From the NCBI RefSeq assembly GCF_964204645.1, contig NC_134025.1:7383001-7447000 (forward strand): a DNA stretch of 64,000 nt, given 5' to 3'. This stretch comes from Tubulanus polymorphus. Taxonomy: Eukaryota; Nemertea; Palaeonemertea; Tubulaniformes; Tubulanidae. The notes under the pieces were generated by a model. That model made no database searches and had not been told where the DNA came from. It saw only the letters and a program-made list of their open reading frames with translations. How positions within the stretch are numbered: the stretch's first letter is position 1; every line of letters begins with the position of its first letter. Of the stretch, positions 28,909 through 42,224 are shown in pieces. The position numbers and the translations under genes were made by a program.

Positions 28909-31900
28909 ATGGAGTTACATGGAAAAAAGTTCTTCAGTAACCAGGAAGAGATGAACGCACTGAATTTATTTAAACATTTTTGTAATAATTTGTATTTGGG
29001 TCAGTGGGAAATTGCAGCAACCTGCATTCACCAGCTGCATCATGCAAAATTGGATTTGAATATACATGACTTACTGAAAGATCTTATACAAAATCCTGTG
29101 GGTGCAAGGTAAATTCAATTCGACATGGTGAATCCGAAATTAAATCGATTGCTATTTCTAAATAGGTAGAAATATCACAATTAGTTGGTGGTTTAAAATA
29201 TGAAAATTTTTTTCAGCCTGAAAACTGCCAGTATTCAAACTCCTTATCATTTAGCATGGTTATGCTTACAAGTAACTCTAGGGCGCACATTGCAATATGA
29301 AGTAAGTTCGAGGAAACTTGAAGAAATTGTAGTAATAAGAGTTGGGTCCTATACACAACCTGATTAGGATTACCAGGTATATTCTTGTTTTCTAGGATGA
29401 ATGGCAACAAAAGTGGAAGGAAATGATTGAGTTTAATATTTTACTTATTGATGTCTGTAATGGGGTAGGCGCTGATATCGTTGAGGTAGGTTTTGATAAG
29501 ACGAATTATGGTTTAATCTAAGTTTACTAAAAAGTTTAAACATGTTTGCTTTATTTTAGGACCTGTACCTTTATCATAAAGCATCCCTTGAAGATGGCTG
29601 TGTCAAATCGACAAATTTGGAATTGCAGGACTGTACAAAAAATTATCTTGGGGACAAACTCTATGAGTACCCAGAAATTGGTAATTTAATTGTTACATCA
29701 CTGACGGACAAAGATAATCAACTATATGTTTGTTCCTTCATCAACTGTTTACAGAGGATTATCACTAACTTAGCTGCTGACAAAGAGAATGAATTCCTAT
29801 GCAAAAAATTGTACGAAGTTCTGACATTATTTGATCCTGGCTATGAATGTGATGGAGTAGAGCAGATTTTCAAATCTTTGCTCAACTTAATGAAATCTGA
29901 AAAATCCCGATTATCGATACCAGCAGTTTATTCAGCGCTTTCTGGAAGACAAAATCAGTATCTTATCGAATTGTATGTGAAGTTAGAATACGAACAAAAT
30001 TTATCGTCAATATCGACTGGGGCATTAGTGTCTGAATTGGGCTTTGACAGTGGTGCATTACTGTCAGATAGTGAGAAGAGCATTTGTCGTCTTCTTATGT
30101 GGCATGATAAGGCAGAAATGTGGAAGAATATATTCATTCATTGCTTTAGACATAATGAGAATTTCCTGGAAGTTGTTTTAGTAAGTATTGCATAGAGATC
30201 TCTTTCATGAAGTATACTTAGAAATGATTTATTTATTAACCTTTGATTCAACTTTCAATAGAATGCTGCATTTTCTCTGATCAAAGCTGGAGAATATGAA
30301 CAATTAAAGGGACTTTTCAAACAACAGGAGATTGTTGTGTTAAAGCCGATGGTGCTTTTGCTAGGATGGAATTACTGTTTCAGCTGTACTCATGCAAAAA
30401 ATTTGTTGCAAGTGCTTTGGGACAGTGAGGTATGGTAGGAGTCTTTTCTTACAGATTTTTTTTTTTTAATGGTAAATGGGTGGGAATTGGTGTTAAACTA
30501 GTGCTTTCTTTTCAGAATTCAGATGGAAGTAAATTACTAGGCCAAGCCTGTAAAAAGCTTATATACCAAGTAGATTTAGTGCAGTGGTGTTTGGAAAAAG
30601 CTCGGTATGTATCGGTACCTCTATATTTTGTGTGGAAATGTACCTGAAGCTCAAACAAACCTGTTAAAATATCTTTCACTGAAACTAATCTTTTCTGATA
30701 CTGGAAATAATTTTAGGCCTTTGTTAGTTGCATCTGGTGCACCGACAACTCGACATGATAGGGCAACAGAAATGTTTCAAGGTCTTGAAACACATTCACT
30801 CCTTTATGTGTTACATCACGCTACACAACTTTCATCACTTGAACCTTCAGAGGTATTGGATATCCTACAAAAAAGACCTCTGTCAAATGAATGTGCTGTT
30901 GGTAAGTGATGGAAAAAGCTCTATCGCTGTTGAAGGTAACTTAATTGTTCACATCTTCCTATGATTCATGTTAGTATGTAAGCAATAATTCTTTGAATTT
31001 TAGTTTGTCAGAGTAAGCTTCCTCAGCCAAAATCTGTACGCTTTGAAGAGATCACGACAGAACCACTGATGAAACAACCTCTTTGTCTGGAACAGGAACG
31101 AGATATATCTATCTTTTATAGTTACTGTGCTATGAAATGTTTCATGGATGCTGTATATTTCTGTGTGGACAGTGCAAACATGAATTTACAACAGCGCAAA
31201 TCTGATCTTGAGCAAAACGATGGAAATTCCAACGAGGCAGACGATTGCCAATCCATTTACCAACGAATGGTGATTGAGAAAATAAATTCTGGCAAACAAT
31301 ACCTATCAAAAATATACCCAATCACTTATAGAGTGGAAATTCTTGAAAATATATTTTCATTACTTTTTGTTACTCATGAAGACATTCAAGAAATTGCTTT
31401 CATGCCACATTCAGATAGCGAAAACGATTTGTTTGATCATGATGATGTACCGAGTAAGGCTCCTAGTTTAGAGCTATCACTGCAGTCTGCAGACATCAGT
31501 GTAACAGGAACACAAGACATGTCTGAAGGTCCAATTCAGCAAAATGAGATTGAAGATATAATAGATAGGCTCAGCACACTGAAACAGAGAAATAGTCTAC
31601 CTGAGATAAACCAGGAGCTCATTACCAGTCTAGGATCTGATTGTAGTAGTATTCGTTATGATGAACCATTTATAGAGGCAAACCAGGAGGCTCCACAAAG
31701 TATGGAAAATGCAGAAGAAATGCTGATTGCCGCTGAACCAACACGAAAGATAAGCTCTTTTGGATTTTATAGCATAACGAAACGAGGTTTAAAAGATATA
31801 TCAGGATCAGAAGCAAAGGTCTCACAATCCGGAGAACTGAGTACTGCAAGCACAACAACAAGTTGCCTTAGTAAATTAGGGTTTGTCGCTAATGATTATG

Positions 31901-34900
31901 TTGTTCGTGACGTTTTAGCAGCTTTAAAAGATTGCGCAATCGAAGCAGGTGGGGCGAAGTTTGGCTTGTTACAGACTGACAGTTGTGAAACTCGTAAAAC
32001 TGTGATGAAATCTGATGTTGAAAAGGAGCTGAGCAAGCACATGAAATGTGCAATTTCAGAGGAAGAACTACAGTCAAGGACAAGTCAGTTTACTCAGTAT
32101 GTAAGTGAGGCGTTGTGGAGATTTCAACTAATCATTGGTGATGACCCAGTTGTCGCTCAGCCAGAAAAAGTTCATTCTGATTTCTTGGCAAGTCGTAGAA
32201 ATCAAAGCTTCAGTGATGATGACCATGGTACATACATTCATATTCATAGTTATACATAAACATTGATATACTTAGTATGTGTCAAATAGTATCATTTCAA
32301 TTCCAGATTTATGGAATGAATCTTATGAATATGACACCAATACCACAAGCAGACGCAAATTAAGGAAGGCTGAAAATGAAAAATCATGTGGAGAAAAAGG
32401 TGAGTTCATGTATATCTATGGTTTGTATATTGCCTTGTTCTGTATAGGCTTATAAAATTCTGATCCATTTCAGTTCGAGGAAGTTCAATGTCAGGACGAG
32501 ATAGTGAATCTCAGAATCCAGACTTTGTATCAACAACGAATAGAAGACCAAAGAAAAGACGTCAAAGTCCAGCTAGTTCAAAATGTTCCAATAAAAGACA
32601 GGGAGTAATTTCAAAGATGTTGGCATCTAAAGAAACGTTGTTGAACATGTGTCTTCGAAGAGGGCACTTTGCACAAGCAAATCAAGTTATTAAGGTACAT
32701 TGCTGTATGATGTATTACTATAAATTCCATGTGTATTTCTATTCAGAATGAATTTATATTACATAAAAATGTATATTTATTTTCAGTTTTTCAGTATGGA
32801 TGATGTATCCCAGGCAAAAGAAATGGAATTTGCAGTCCAGTACCAAGGAGCTGTACGACGTCTACAAGCAATGGACTCACGAAGACGACAAACTTCTCCA
32901 GCTGTATTTACTAAAACTCGTCCTGCTGTGACTAAAATCAATCTTCAAGCCATCAGAACTGTAGCAGCTGCTGCTGAGGCTTCAACATTAATTGGAAGTA
33001 TTGCAGATGAAGTACTCAGTAGTTCATCACTTCCAATAATCCCTGATTCTGCACTTTCAAAGTTAGAAAACCAAAGCACAAATTCTGAGTTCCAGATTCA
33101 TATCAATCCTGAACACATACCAGCTATGATAGTGTTAGATTTGGCTACTACTGCTTGCCGAACGTGGGATGCATGTGAAAGCTTACTTGACTTGGCATAT
33201 AAACGTTTACCAGAAAAACATCTCGCTCCTTGCGCAATATCTAGTGATGTAAAAAAACCACGAATTACTGAAAGCACTATCATAGGAACTGGAGGTTTTC
33301 TTTCCGAAATGCGGAGTGTCATTGCAATAGGAAACTGTGAAAGTTCAATTGTTAATATGGAAACATGGAAGAATCTTGCTAAATGCAATTTGAACTTTTT
33401 GATGACAAATGTTGTAGTTCCTCTAAATGTGGACAATTGCCAGACATATATTGCAGCTCTAGTTGATATAGAGAGATCTTTGATACATGTCAATAAAGCA
33501 TTGAAAGATGTGGATAAGATAACGGATCAGGTTTTCATCGAAACTGTAAATAAAAAAGGTCAGAAACAAAAACCATCACCAACTGATCGTCCAATTGTGC
33601 ATATTGCCATCAAGCGTATGATGCAGGTACTTGAAAAATATGTTGATTCAAATGGTATCTTGCGTTACTTTGAAAGGTAAGAAATCAGAATCTTGCACAA
33701 CCCTGTAACCTTGAAACTACTGGTATTCTACTTTGGTCATGATTAGCTTCTTTCTGTTCTATTTCATAGTGCACCATTTGATGAGGAGACTGGATCCATG
33801 AATTTCATCCAGAGTTTATATGATCATGTGAAAGTTCTAGCATTCTTAGAAGCTGAATGCCAAACTAGACCTAAAGGTACTGAATATCTTCCTAATTATT
33901 GCATTTATTTTATAGCCAAATTTTAAATGGTAGGATTTCCATCAAACAAATAAGTTTGTACATTGACTTCAACAAAGCACATATACTTTCAGAAACTATT
34001 CTTCAACCATACAATTACTTCCGGATGCTCAATGATTCACCTACTACTATTCTCGGCAAATTGATGTTTGTCAGAAAAATCTCACCGTACAAGTAAGATT
34101 TTTGTTGACCCTTTTGAATAACCAAAAGCAGAAAGCTAAGTGTTCTATTGTCTAATCTGTGTTTTCACATGTGGTTTTTGTCAATTCATAGGTTAGAAAA
34201 GGTTGCCCAGAAGCTTAACCTCAACTTGACCAAAATAATTGTAAACAGTTGCTGTCCTGACATTCCATGTAAGGTTCCACATCCTAAAAAACTACCTCGC
34301 GTTTGTTATGGAAAGATAATACTGAATAGCTGTGATGAATGGAATGGTATAGCTAGACATCCCGAAGTTGTTGTGAGAGAGCTATTGACAAAACTGATTA
34401 CAGTTATGAAAGGTAAATTGATTTTCAGTGAATGTCAATAGATTTTTAGTTTTTGGTGAATGTTTTATTATGAAGATCTCGTGTCAATCAATTCAATTTT
34501 AGCTGAAGCAATGAAGGCAAACTGCAATTGTTTGTTTGATAAAACCGTCGCAAAGATGTTGTTACAAAGCAATGAAGTTTGGGATGTATTGTATGCGACT
34601 GCTGAGCTTTCATTTGTCGATCTTAGAGATCTTCAAGATAATAAACAGAAGAAATGCTTCTACAGCAATCTCCTTAATCTCATCAATATTCACACATTCC
34701 TGTATCAGATCGAACAAGAAAATCTAAAAGTAAGTTGTGCATGCGTTTCTTTGTTTATTCCATTGAATTCAACGACCATACATGAGTAAGTCTATCATGA
34801 TGGCATTTTTAGTTGATATTGATTTTCTTCTTTAGAAGAATGAGACATTCAGAATCCTTGATAAGCTCATGGTAATGAATAATGTGTCATATTGCGTTGG

Positions 34901-37900
34901 ACAGCTTGGTTGTATCAGGTAAATCCGTACATGGTACATTTTATAAAATCAGGTGGAATTCATAATTTCAATGCACTGTAGATGATTGATGTCATCATTA
35001 CGTTTTCAGTCAGTTTGAACTGAAGTTTCTGATATGCAGAGAAGGTTTATTGCCTCCTGGATGCATGGATAAAATACTTCCAGATCGATTACATCGTAAG
35101 TACAAAACTTCTTACCATTGTATAATTGCTTGATAGTTATTTTCTTGGGGTTTACATCAAAGAGAGTATTTACACTTATCATTTTGAATCTAGGTTTGGA
35201 TCCGATTGACCCATGGGCAAAATATGCTCCTCCTGCCGAACCAAGATTGCTCTTTGTGACGACTAGTTGTAGTGTGTCATCACCACCTGTTCAGGTAATC
35301 CTAGAATGGTATTGTACTAAAAATTAAAGAAATTCAAATTTAGAAAAATTTGAAATTAATCAGACTGTGATATTTTGTAGGTTTTGACACCGGAATTGGT
35401 CAGAAATCAATTAGAAACAGCAATGAGGTCATATTTAGAAAGTAATGTGACAATAGATGAAGAAATGGGTCAGGTATGTTTGTTTATTCATACTATAGAT
35501 ATCCTCTCTATTTCACCCTCATTCAATGATGGAACTTCTTTTCTTTTGCAGGTGATTTTACCACAAATGCTCGTTTGGTATCGTTATGATTTTGTGGGTG
35601 AGAAAGGAGATCAGTATGTTGCTGATTACGAAGGGTTGATTAACTTTGTTGTAGCGCACACTAGTACTGAATTCAATGAACCACTGAAACGTCTAATCGA
35701 TCTTGATCAAGTCCATGAATACAGTGAAAACATAGGTAATATTTAGCATGCATCTTCTAACAGTTTTGGTATAGAAGTGCATTTTTCATAACCATTGATC
35801 TGACTAAATTCATATAAATCCATTTATATTTTATTGTGCAGATAAATCTGGTAAAAAGGAATTACCATTCAAGGTCAAAGTTGAGCCATACAGATATGAT
35901 AATTGTATCTTCTTTGCATCAGAAAGCAGAGAACCGGTCGTGCAATTGAAGGCTCACCGCAGATCTTTTTCATTACCAGCAAACATTAATAATGATGAAG
36001 ACGAAAATTCAAAACCACAAACAAAAATAATAGCAGATACAGCAGAAGTCTATAATTTGCGGGCAGTTACCTTGGAATATTTAAAAGCCAAGTCAGCTCT
36101 CGTTGCTACTTTGATAAGCCTTGTTTGTTCTGATGAAATTGATGACATTGAAGATCAAATGGATGAAACATTTTTTGATAGTCAAAGCAGTGAAGACAGC
36201 GAGCAATTGCGGAAAGGCATATTTTCTAGACAGAGGACAAGTTCAGATATGAGTATCGTGGATGTTAGAAGTTATCGTTATCAGAGGGTCGTTGATGACT
36301 TCCCATCATTGCACCAGTATTTACTAACATTTATAGTTCCAATCGCTGCTGCCCAAAATGGAGAAATTCTTCAAAGCTCGGATCCGGTGTTGAAACTTTT
36401 GAGTGCATCAATTGATAAATCTGTGCGCGAATCAATGTTTTGTATGCATAATAGTGAGACGTTTGAATCTGATCTAGAATCAACTATTAATGGTCTGATC
36501 AAAATCATGAATTGGGACTTGATTATATGCGTTATAAATTCCATACCACTCATAACCATGCAGAAGAATCCGCACTGGTTGAAGATTAAAGATTTCGCCA
36601 TCTGTTGTGTGGTATCAAGTGACATCAAACGAAAAGAAGATATATGGCACTATTTGCAGCAAATATCAGATTGTGCAGTTCAAACTAGAGCAGTCTTGGG
36701 AACATTAAAGTTTTGGCCTGTTAGAGTGTGCATTGATTTATTGAATATGTGTAGATCTTTACCTGGTCTGGCAGATGATCTGCGAGATGTTGTTAATCAG
36801 AAATTATCTAGCATGATTGTATATCAAAAGGTAAGAGAATAAGTCATTCTTTCAGCTATAATACTGGTACTGGTATTTTGAGCATAGGATTAAAATCTTT
36901 CTCTTTAAACTGTAGATAACTGTATGTGCAAAGAGTCGACAAATTAAGATATCTGTCCAGCAATCAAGAAGTCTTGACCCGGATGATGGAATCATGTCAA
37001 GTCTAAATGTAGGTGAACTCGAACAACTGTTAACATGGCAGAGCATCGTTTCTGTATCCAGTGAGACACCAGAGAAAATCATTGATGTATTGTCTCGATC
37101 TAAAGAATTTGCCATAGCAAGAAAGTGGGCTCAAATACACAATATTTCAATGGAATTTTGTCAGACAATTGAGGAAAATTGCATTTTAAATTTGTTAGAA
37201 GAAAACGAACCTGATGTTCTAACAGTTTGTAAATCCTTGGAAGACCTTATGAAAAAGGATCCTGAAATGACTAACAGGTTGTGTGAAAATCTACTCCTGA
37301 GGTTCAAGTATGAAAGAAGCATACTGCTTGTAGCTCAATTTGTTCTGAAATATCTTCAACCAATGCTTACCCAGAAGAGGACTGAGGAACTTAATCTGCT
37401 TTGTCTTGGTGCAAAGGTTTGTACATCTACATGTGGTGAGACATGTTTATCTGAATCTGTGAAAGTACATGTTACATGTGGACATGTATATTTTTTGTTA
37501 CAGGCGCTGCAAGCTTTGCCAGATATTCATAAATCTGATTATCATCATCTGGTGACATCTCCTACTTTACTTTTTGAACAGTTGTTGATGAATATGAGGG
37601 TATAGTATAATTCATCCATGGGTTTTACACTCATGTATCTACTCTTGCTGTCATTACTCTCACGTTTTCTAACCTTGTTCTAAACATGCATTTTAGGTTG
37701 AATGGGCTGCTAAGGCACTTCAACTGATAAAACCGGATTTAGGATTGATACACGAGTGTGAACTATCAGAGTTTGACAATGTAGTTATAGTCTACAGCAC
37801 AAAAGCCTTAGAATTTTCAGTCATTCAAGCCACAGGTTTGTAGAAATGAAAAATACTTATCTGTTCAGTAAAAACAATATTGCTTCGCAATGTCCATGCG

Positions 37901-40900
37901 TGTTAGTATAATTCATCTTTATGTTATATTATTCTTAGATGAGGATATCAAACAGAGAATGTTCGAAAGTACAACAACCAGTTCAATTCAAAACTTAGAC
38001 CTAGCTACAGATACCTCACCATCTAAACTTAGAAGAAAAAGCTTTGGTAAGATTAGTAAAAATTAACCTCATGATATCTTAAGAGTGTAGATTTTGGCAC
38101 AGTTTTTCATTTGGCACACTTTTTTAGCCCCGAGACGAGCATCAGTTGCAGTGGCTGCATTTTCTGTCAGCCCAAGCAGTTACAGTAAAAATGATTCACC
38201 ATTAACACGATACCTTCAGTCAACCCCCATTCCATTTGTTATGCCGCCTGAGCCACCACCAAAAAGTAAATGGGTTCCTGATGCTTCCGTTGCTGAGTGT
38301 ATGGTTTGCCAGCAGGAAAGATTCAGTATGGTATGTTAATTTCCTAAGGCTAAATTTATCAGATTCTTAAGGAGAATGGTACTACAATGTACTTACTATC
38401 AATTCATTTAATTATTAGTTTAACCGACGTCATCATTGTCGCCGCTGTGGTCGTGTAGTTTGCGCATCTTGTTCATCAAGAACCACAATGATTAGAGGCA
38501 TATCTGCTCGCACTTGTGATGATTGCTATGAACAGATCTTCAAACCAAGGTGAACAAGAGTATCTATAAAGAAAATATCATTCAGAATTGTATCAACGTT
38601 AGAGTGATTTTTCTTTGTTTTTTAGGCCAGAATTGACTGATTCAGAAATTTTACAACAGAAGTTAAAGGAAAGATTATCTGGTAAGGCAAGTGAGTCAGT
38701 AGATCAAACATTGAAATGGGGGAATCAGTTTGGTTTCCTTGTACAAGCATCCTCATTTATTATTTCAGGTAACACACTGAGTCCCGTTGGATCTGTAGGG
38801 ACGACTCCACCTGCATTTGGGTCAATATCTGGTAGAAGTTCTGACAGTGTCTCACTAAATCTGCTCGCTGGAGGAGATATGACTTGGAAACTTGATACAG
38901 ATGAAAGTTTCAATACCACTTTGAGAGAGGAATTTTACTATGAACAGGTAGGTTTACATTCTTTTAATGTATTACCGGTATGATATGCCATTCATTAAAC
39001 AATGTCCACCTACATTTTTCTCGTATATGTTTAGGCACCTAGCACATCACTATGCATTTCTCTGCTACAACTGCATAGTGATCCAAATGAATGTGGTCAA
39101 CATATGTTAAAACTTTGTGATGACTTGTCTAAAATGCTCAAGCCAATTGCCCCTGGTGTGGCCAACCCTGAAGTAGATTACACCCTAGTTATAAGGTAGA
39201 CCTTGTGCAATCTTTTATGTTTCTGCTTATTTACAACCCTATTAAACTATTAGCTCAGTAAAACCTACATAACTAAATGTTTTACAGCATGATGAAATAC
39301 TTGCTTTTCAATGCTAAACTGAAGTTCATGGAGTGCAATGATAGTAGTGGTTTGGATCAGTGCGAACAATTCAAGGGAAAGGTTGATCTAGTCAGTCTAC
39401 TCGTGTCTGCCAACTGCCAAGATATTCCATCCATCCTTGAATTGACTAAGATGGATGCCGTTCGGTAAATTCTCTCATAGCTAAAAACTTATTATTCTCT
39501 ATCTGTTACATAATTATGAAAAATTTATATATTTCTAATCCAGGCGTCTCAGAGATCGCCTCATAGAAGACGAAAGGTTGAGTTTAGCTATGGAAGTTTC
39601 AATGAAATATGGAATCGATCCAATAGGTGTATGGGTAGCGTGGGGAAAAGCTTGTCTCAAAATGGGAGATTATCCTACAGCAAGAGCAAAGTTTGCCAGA
39701 TGTTTAAAAGTAAATTTTACATTTTATCATTTGTCCCTGTTTTGCAGTTCATATCTTCTCACAACTGTGAATTGATCTTTATTGTGGTGAATTCCTTTTC
39801 AGGTACCAAATGATCGTCATTCTAATCAAATGCCTAGTAAACTATTGTGTGATATTGTGGATATGATTGGAAACCAACGTCATCAAGCTGGTGGTAAAAA
39901 GGCATTCATGGCTCAGTTGAAATCGTTTAAAGATCTTGTTGCACAGCCACCTCGACTGTATACTGGAGATATGATTTTAGATGATGTACAGTTTGACGAA
40001 TGCTTACACTATCTTAAAACATATGGCAATTACTTAGCCCTGGTTGATTTTCTAAGGAGACATGGATATCTGCAGAAAGCACTTTCATTCATTTTAGAAA
40101 AGGTTTTTATGCTGTCTTAAAACTATAAGTATCAGCTAAATGTGTAATAACATATAATTTACGAAAAATCATGAATCTCTCTAATCTATATTTCAGAAAT
40201 GTTCTGGGGAAATATTCATTGATGGAATACTCAATCCATGTATGAAATCTGGACACCTCAATAACCTTCTGGACCAAATGGTTATGATTGATGTGAGCTT
40301 GGATAAATGGCACACATACTTGAATACGAGTTGCAAGTATCTTTACAAGATGAAGTTTACCAATGTTCTTTATGAATTTCAAGTATTCATGAAGGTACAT
40401 TTATGATATAAGCTTACATTTAGCGAATCCTCAAAAAATATAGTTTTCTATGTTTTCTTAATAATTTTCTTTTAATTTTCATTATTATTTACAGGATTAC
40501 TTCAGGGCTGCGATGACTTGCATCAATACGTTCTATGAAAAAGGTGCCAAATCATACACAGATCTTTTGCACAGAACCAATCACCTGATCACGGCTAAAC
40601 AGCACATGGAAGCGTATCTAGCTATGAATACAGGGAGCAGTGGTAAAGCAGTTGCAGGTTTTACTTCATCGCCATCAATAGTTTGCAGACATGAAACCCC
40701 TGCACGACTTAAACAATCATTAGATGAAGTTACTAAGTAAGTTTGAATTATATGCATTGAGCTATTTATAAGTAAGTTTCCTAATCGTTGGTGGTAAGCT
40801 TTTATAATCAGATGGGCTTGTGGTTTGTGTGTGAAAATATCCGACTAAACCACAGACAGGTTACTGACTAACTATTTATCTTTATGATATAGATACATCG

Positions 40901-42224
40901 AGACAATCAATTACCAGATAGAAATCACTAAATTTCTTCAACGACATGAGGTCAGAAATTATGATCCATATGCTGCCTCTAACTCTCCGTCCTCAATGCC
41001 AGTACCCACACTATTTGGAAATAGTAAAATGAAAGGTGCCTTAGTTATAAAGGTAAGTAGATATTTCAATTTTGATGCTGGAGGTAAAGATCTGCATCTT
41101 TGCTTAAAACCTTCAAGTAAATATCCGGTAGAAAATATTTGTATGTACCTAATATCCGAGTTACTTATATACGGTACTCATATAGGTATTGGTGTCTGGT
41201 GAAAATATTACTGAGTCATTCAAAATTGCTGTTGATGTGATAACTGTAAGTACTACCGGTATTGTATTTTGAAGTATTCATTTATTTTTTATGATCAACT
41301 GTGGATACTTATGTTTTCTTTAGAAATACAAGCTCAATGCTCCACTGCTTTTTACACAAGTTTGTCGGAATTATGTGAAAGATCGCAACATACAAAAGAT
41401 GCATTCACTCCTCAAATTAATTCAAAAAACTGATCTTTGCGTTGATCAGGATTTGGATGAAATTATATGGGCCATTTTACGTGTATTGGTTGATGATGGC
41501 AATGAGGTACAGTAGATTCTTGACTTGAATTATCAGAGGTATGTAACAAGTTTAACAGTGTAGAATTAACACAGAAAGCTTTTTATTTCATTATTCTTAG
41601 GGACGAGAAATCGAAAGCTTGATCAAATTAATTAAAGATGATGCTAATAAGGTATGTATGTCACTGTGTTATGCTTTATTTTTCTGGTAAAATTCTATTA
41701 TTCAATTCATCGTCTGTAGAAAGATCACTGTGACTATCCGACATATCTGAATGGCATGTATCTGTGTATTACGGCTAGCGCCGCTCTTCTGGCGCTGACG
41801 TCATATCCGGTAAATGGAAACAGTACATGACGGAATGGAAGAATTCGCTATTAAAATACCTTTTTAATCGAATTCATTCAATTTTCAATTAAGATTGCAA
41901 TCCCTATGAGAAATGTGACCATAGACCAACGATATGTGACTAAAAACTGGGGTTCTTAGGAAAAGTTGTCACATGTCCTTTTTAAAAGTTTACGAATGTA
42001 CAATGTACCTACCACGATTTATCTTTTTTAGGATAATGTTCATTTCTTCTGATTTACAGATTAAAGCTCTCATATTGTGCGGAAAATTAAAGGACGCTTA
42101 CCTTTACGCTGTTAAAAAGGGATCTGTGGATGATGTAAAAACGATAGCTAGTGTAGCGGCGCAGAAAGGACAAATGGCTGTGAAAAAAATTTGTGAGAGT
42201 TGGTTGCAACAGCAGCAAAGATAA
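28909..42224 (+). CDS. ZFYVE26: ZFYVE26 / spastizin, FYVE-domain protein
   Basis: Coding exons: 28909-29108, 29217-29301, 29396-29485, 29560-30180, 30262-30429, 30516-30604, 30717-30901, 31004-32227, 32307-32399, 32474-32694, 32787-33676, 33770-33876, 33993-34092, 34192-34412, 34503-34729, 34836-34918, 35010-35095, 35194-35294, 35381-35473, 35552-35735, 35842-36830, 36916-37416, 37504-37599, 37697-37834, 37939-38046, 38128-38330, 38419-38549, 38626-38947, 39035-39195, 39288-39464, 39544-39709, 39803-40102, 40197-40394, 40495-40736, 40893-41052, 41186-41245, 41324-41506, 41601-41652, 42060-42224. Sum 9420 nt, about 3139 aa (human 2539); boundaries of individual exons may be off by a few bases. 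The FYVE finger (about residues 2348-2410) has WVPD, CMVC, RRHHCRRCGR and CDDCY, the PI3P-binding signature. Flanking blocks match the family (LLFEQLLMNMR, PTLFGNSKMK, AYLYAVKKG). Spastizin works with spatacsin and AP-5 in lysosome reformation and in cytokinesis. Extra length lies mostly in the less conserved first half. AATAAA at 42815-42820. Confidence 0.96.
37417..37503 (+). other. Stop-free 87-base intron in ZFYVE26
   Basis: The segment begins GTTTGT and ends TTGTTACAG, and removing it joins LCLGAK to ALQALPDIHK as in vertebrate orthologues. It is exactly 29 codons long with no in-frame stop, so retention would insert a Cys-rich 29-residue block without truncating the protein. I treat it as an intron because the orthologue alignment is better without it. 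Confidence 0.7.
40780..40872. mobile_element. Short repeat copy related to the 5.3-6.6 kb element
   Basis: In the ZFYVE26 intron 40737-40892. Its reverse complement matches 5726-5792 (GTCAGTAACCTGTCTGTGG, GGATATTTTCACA) and then, with no gap, about 6533-6570 (AGCCCATC-GATTATAAAA, CTTACCACCAACGATTAGG). The ends are short inverted repeats (GTTAGT-AGTAACC / GTTAGTTACC in the other copy). It behaves as a deletion derivative, or as the ancestral short form, of the nested element near the left of the window. Confidence 0.7.
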
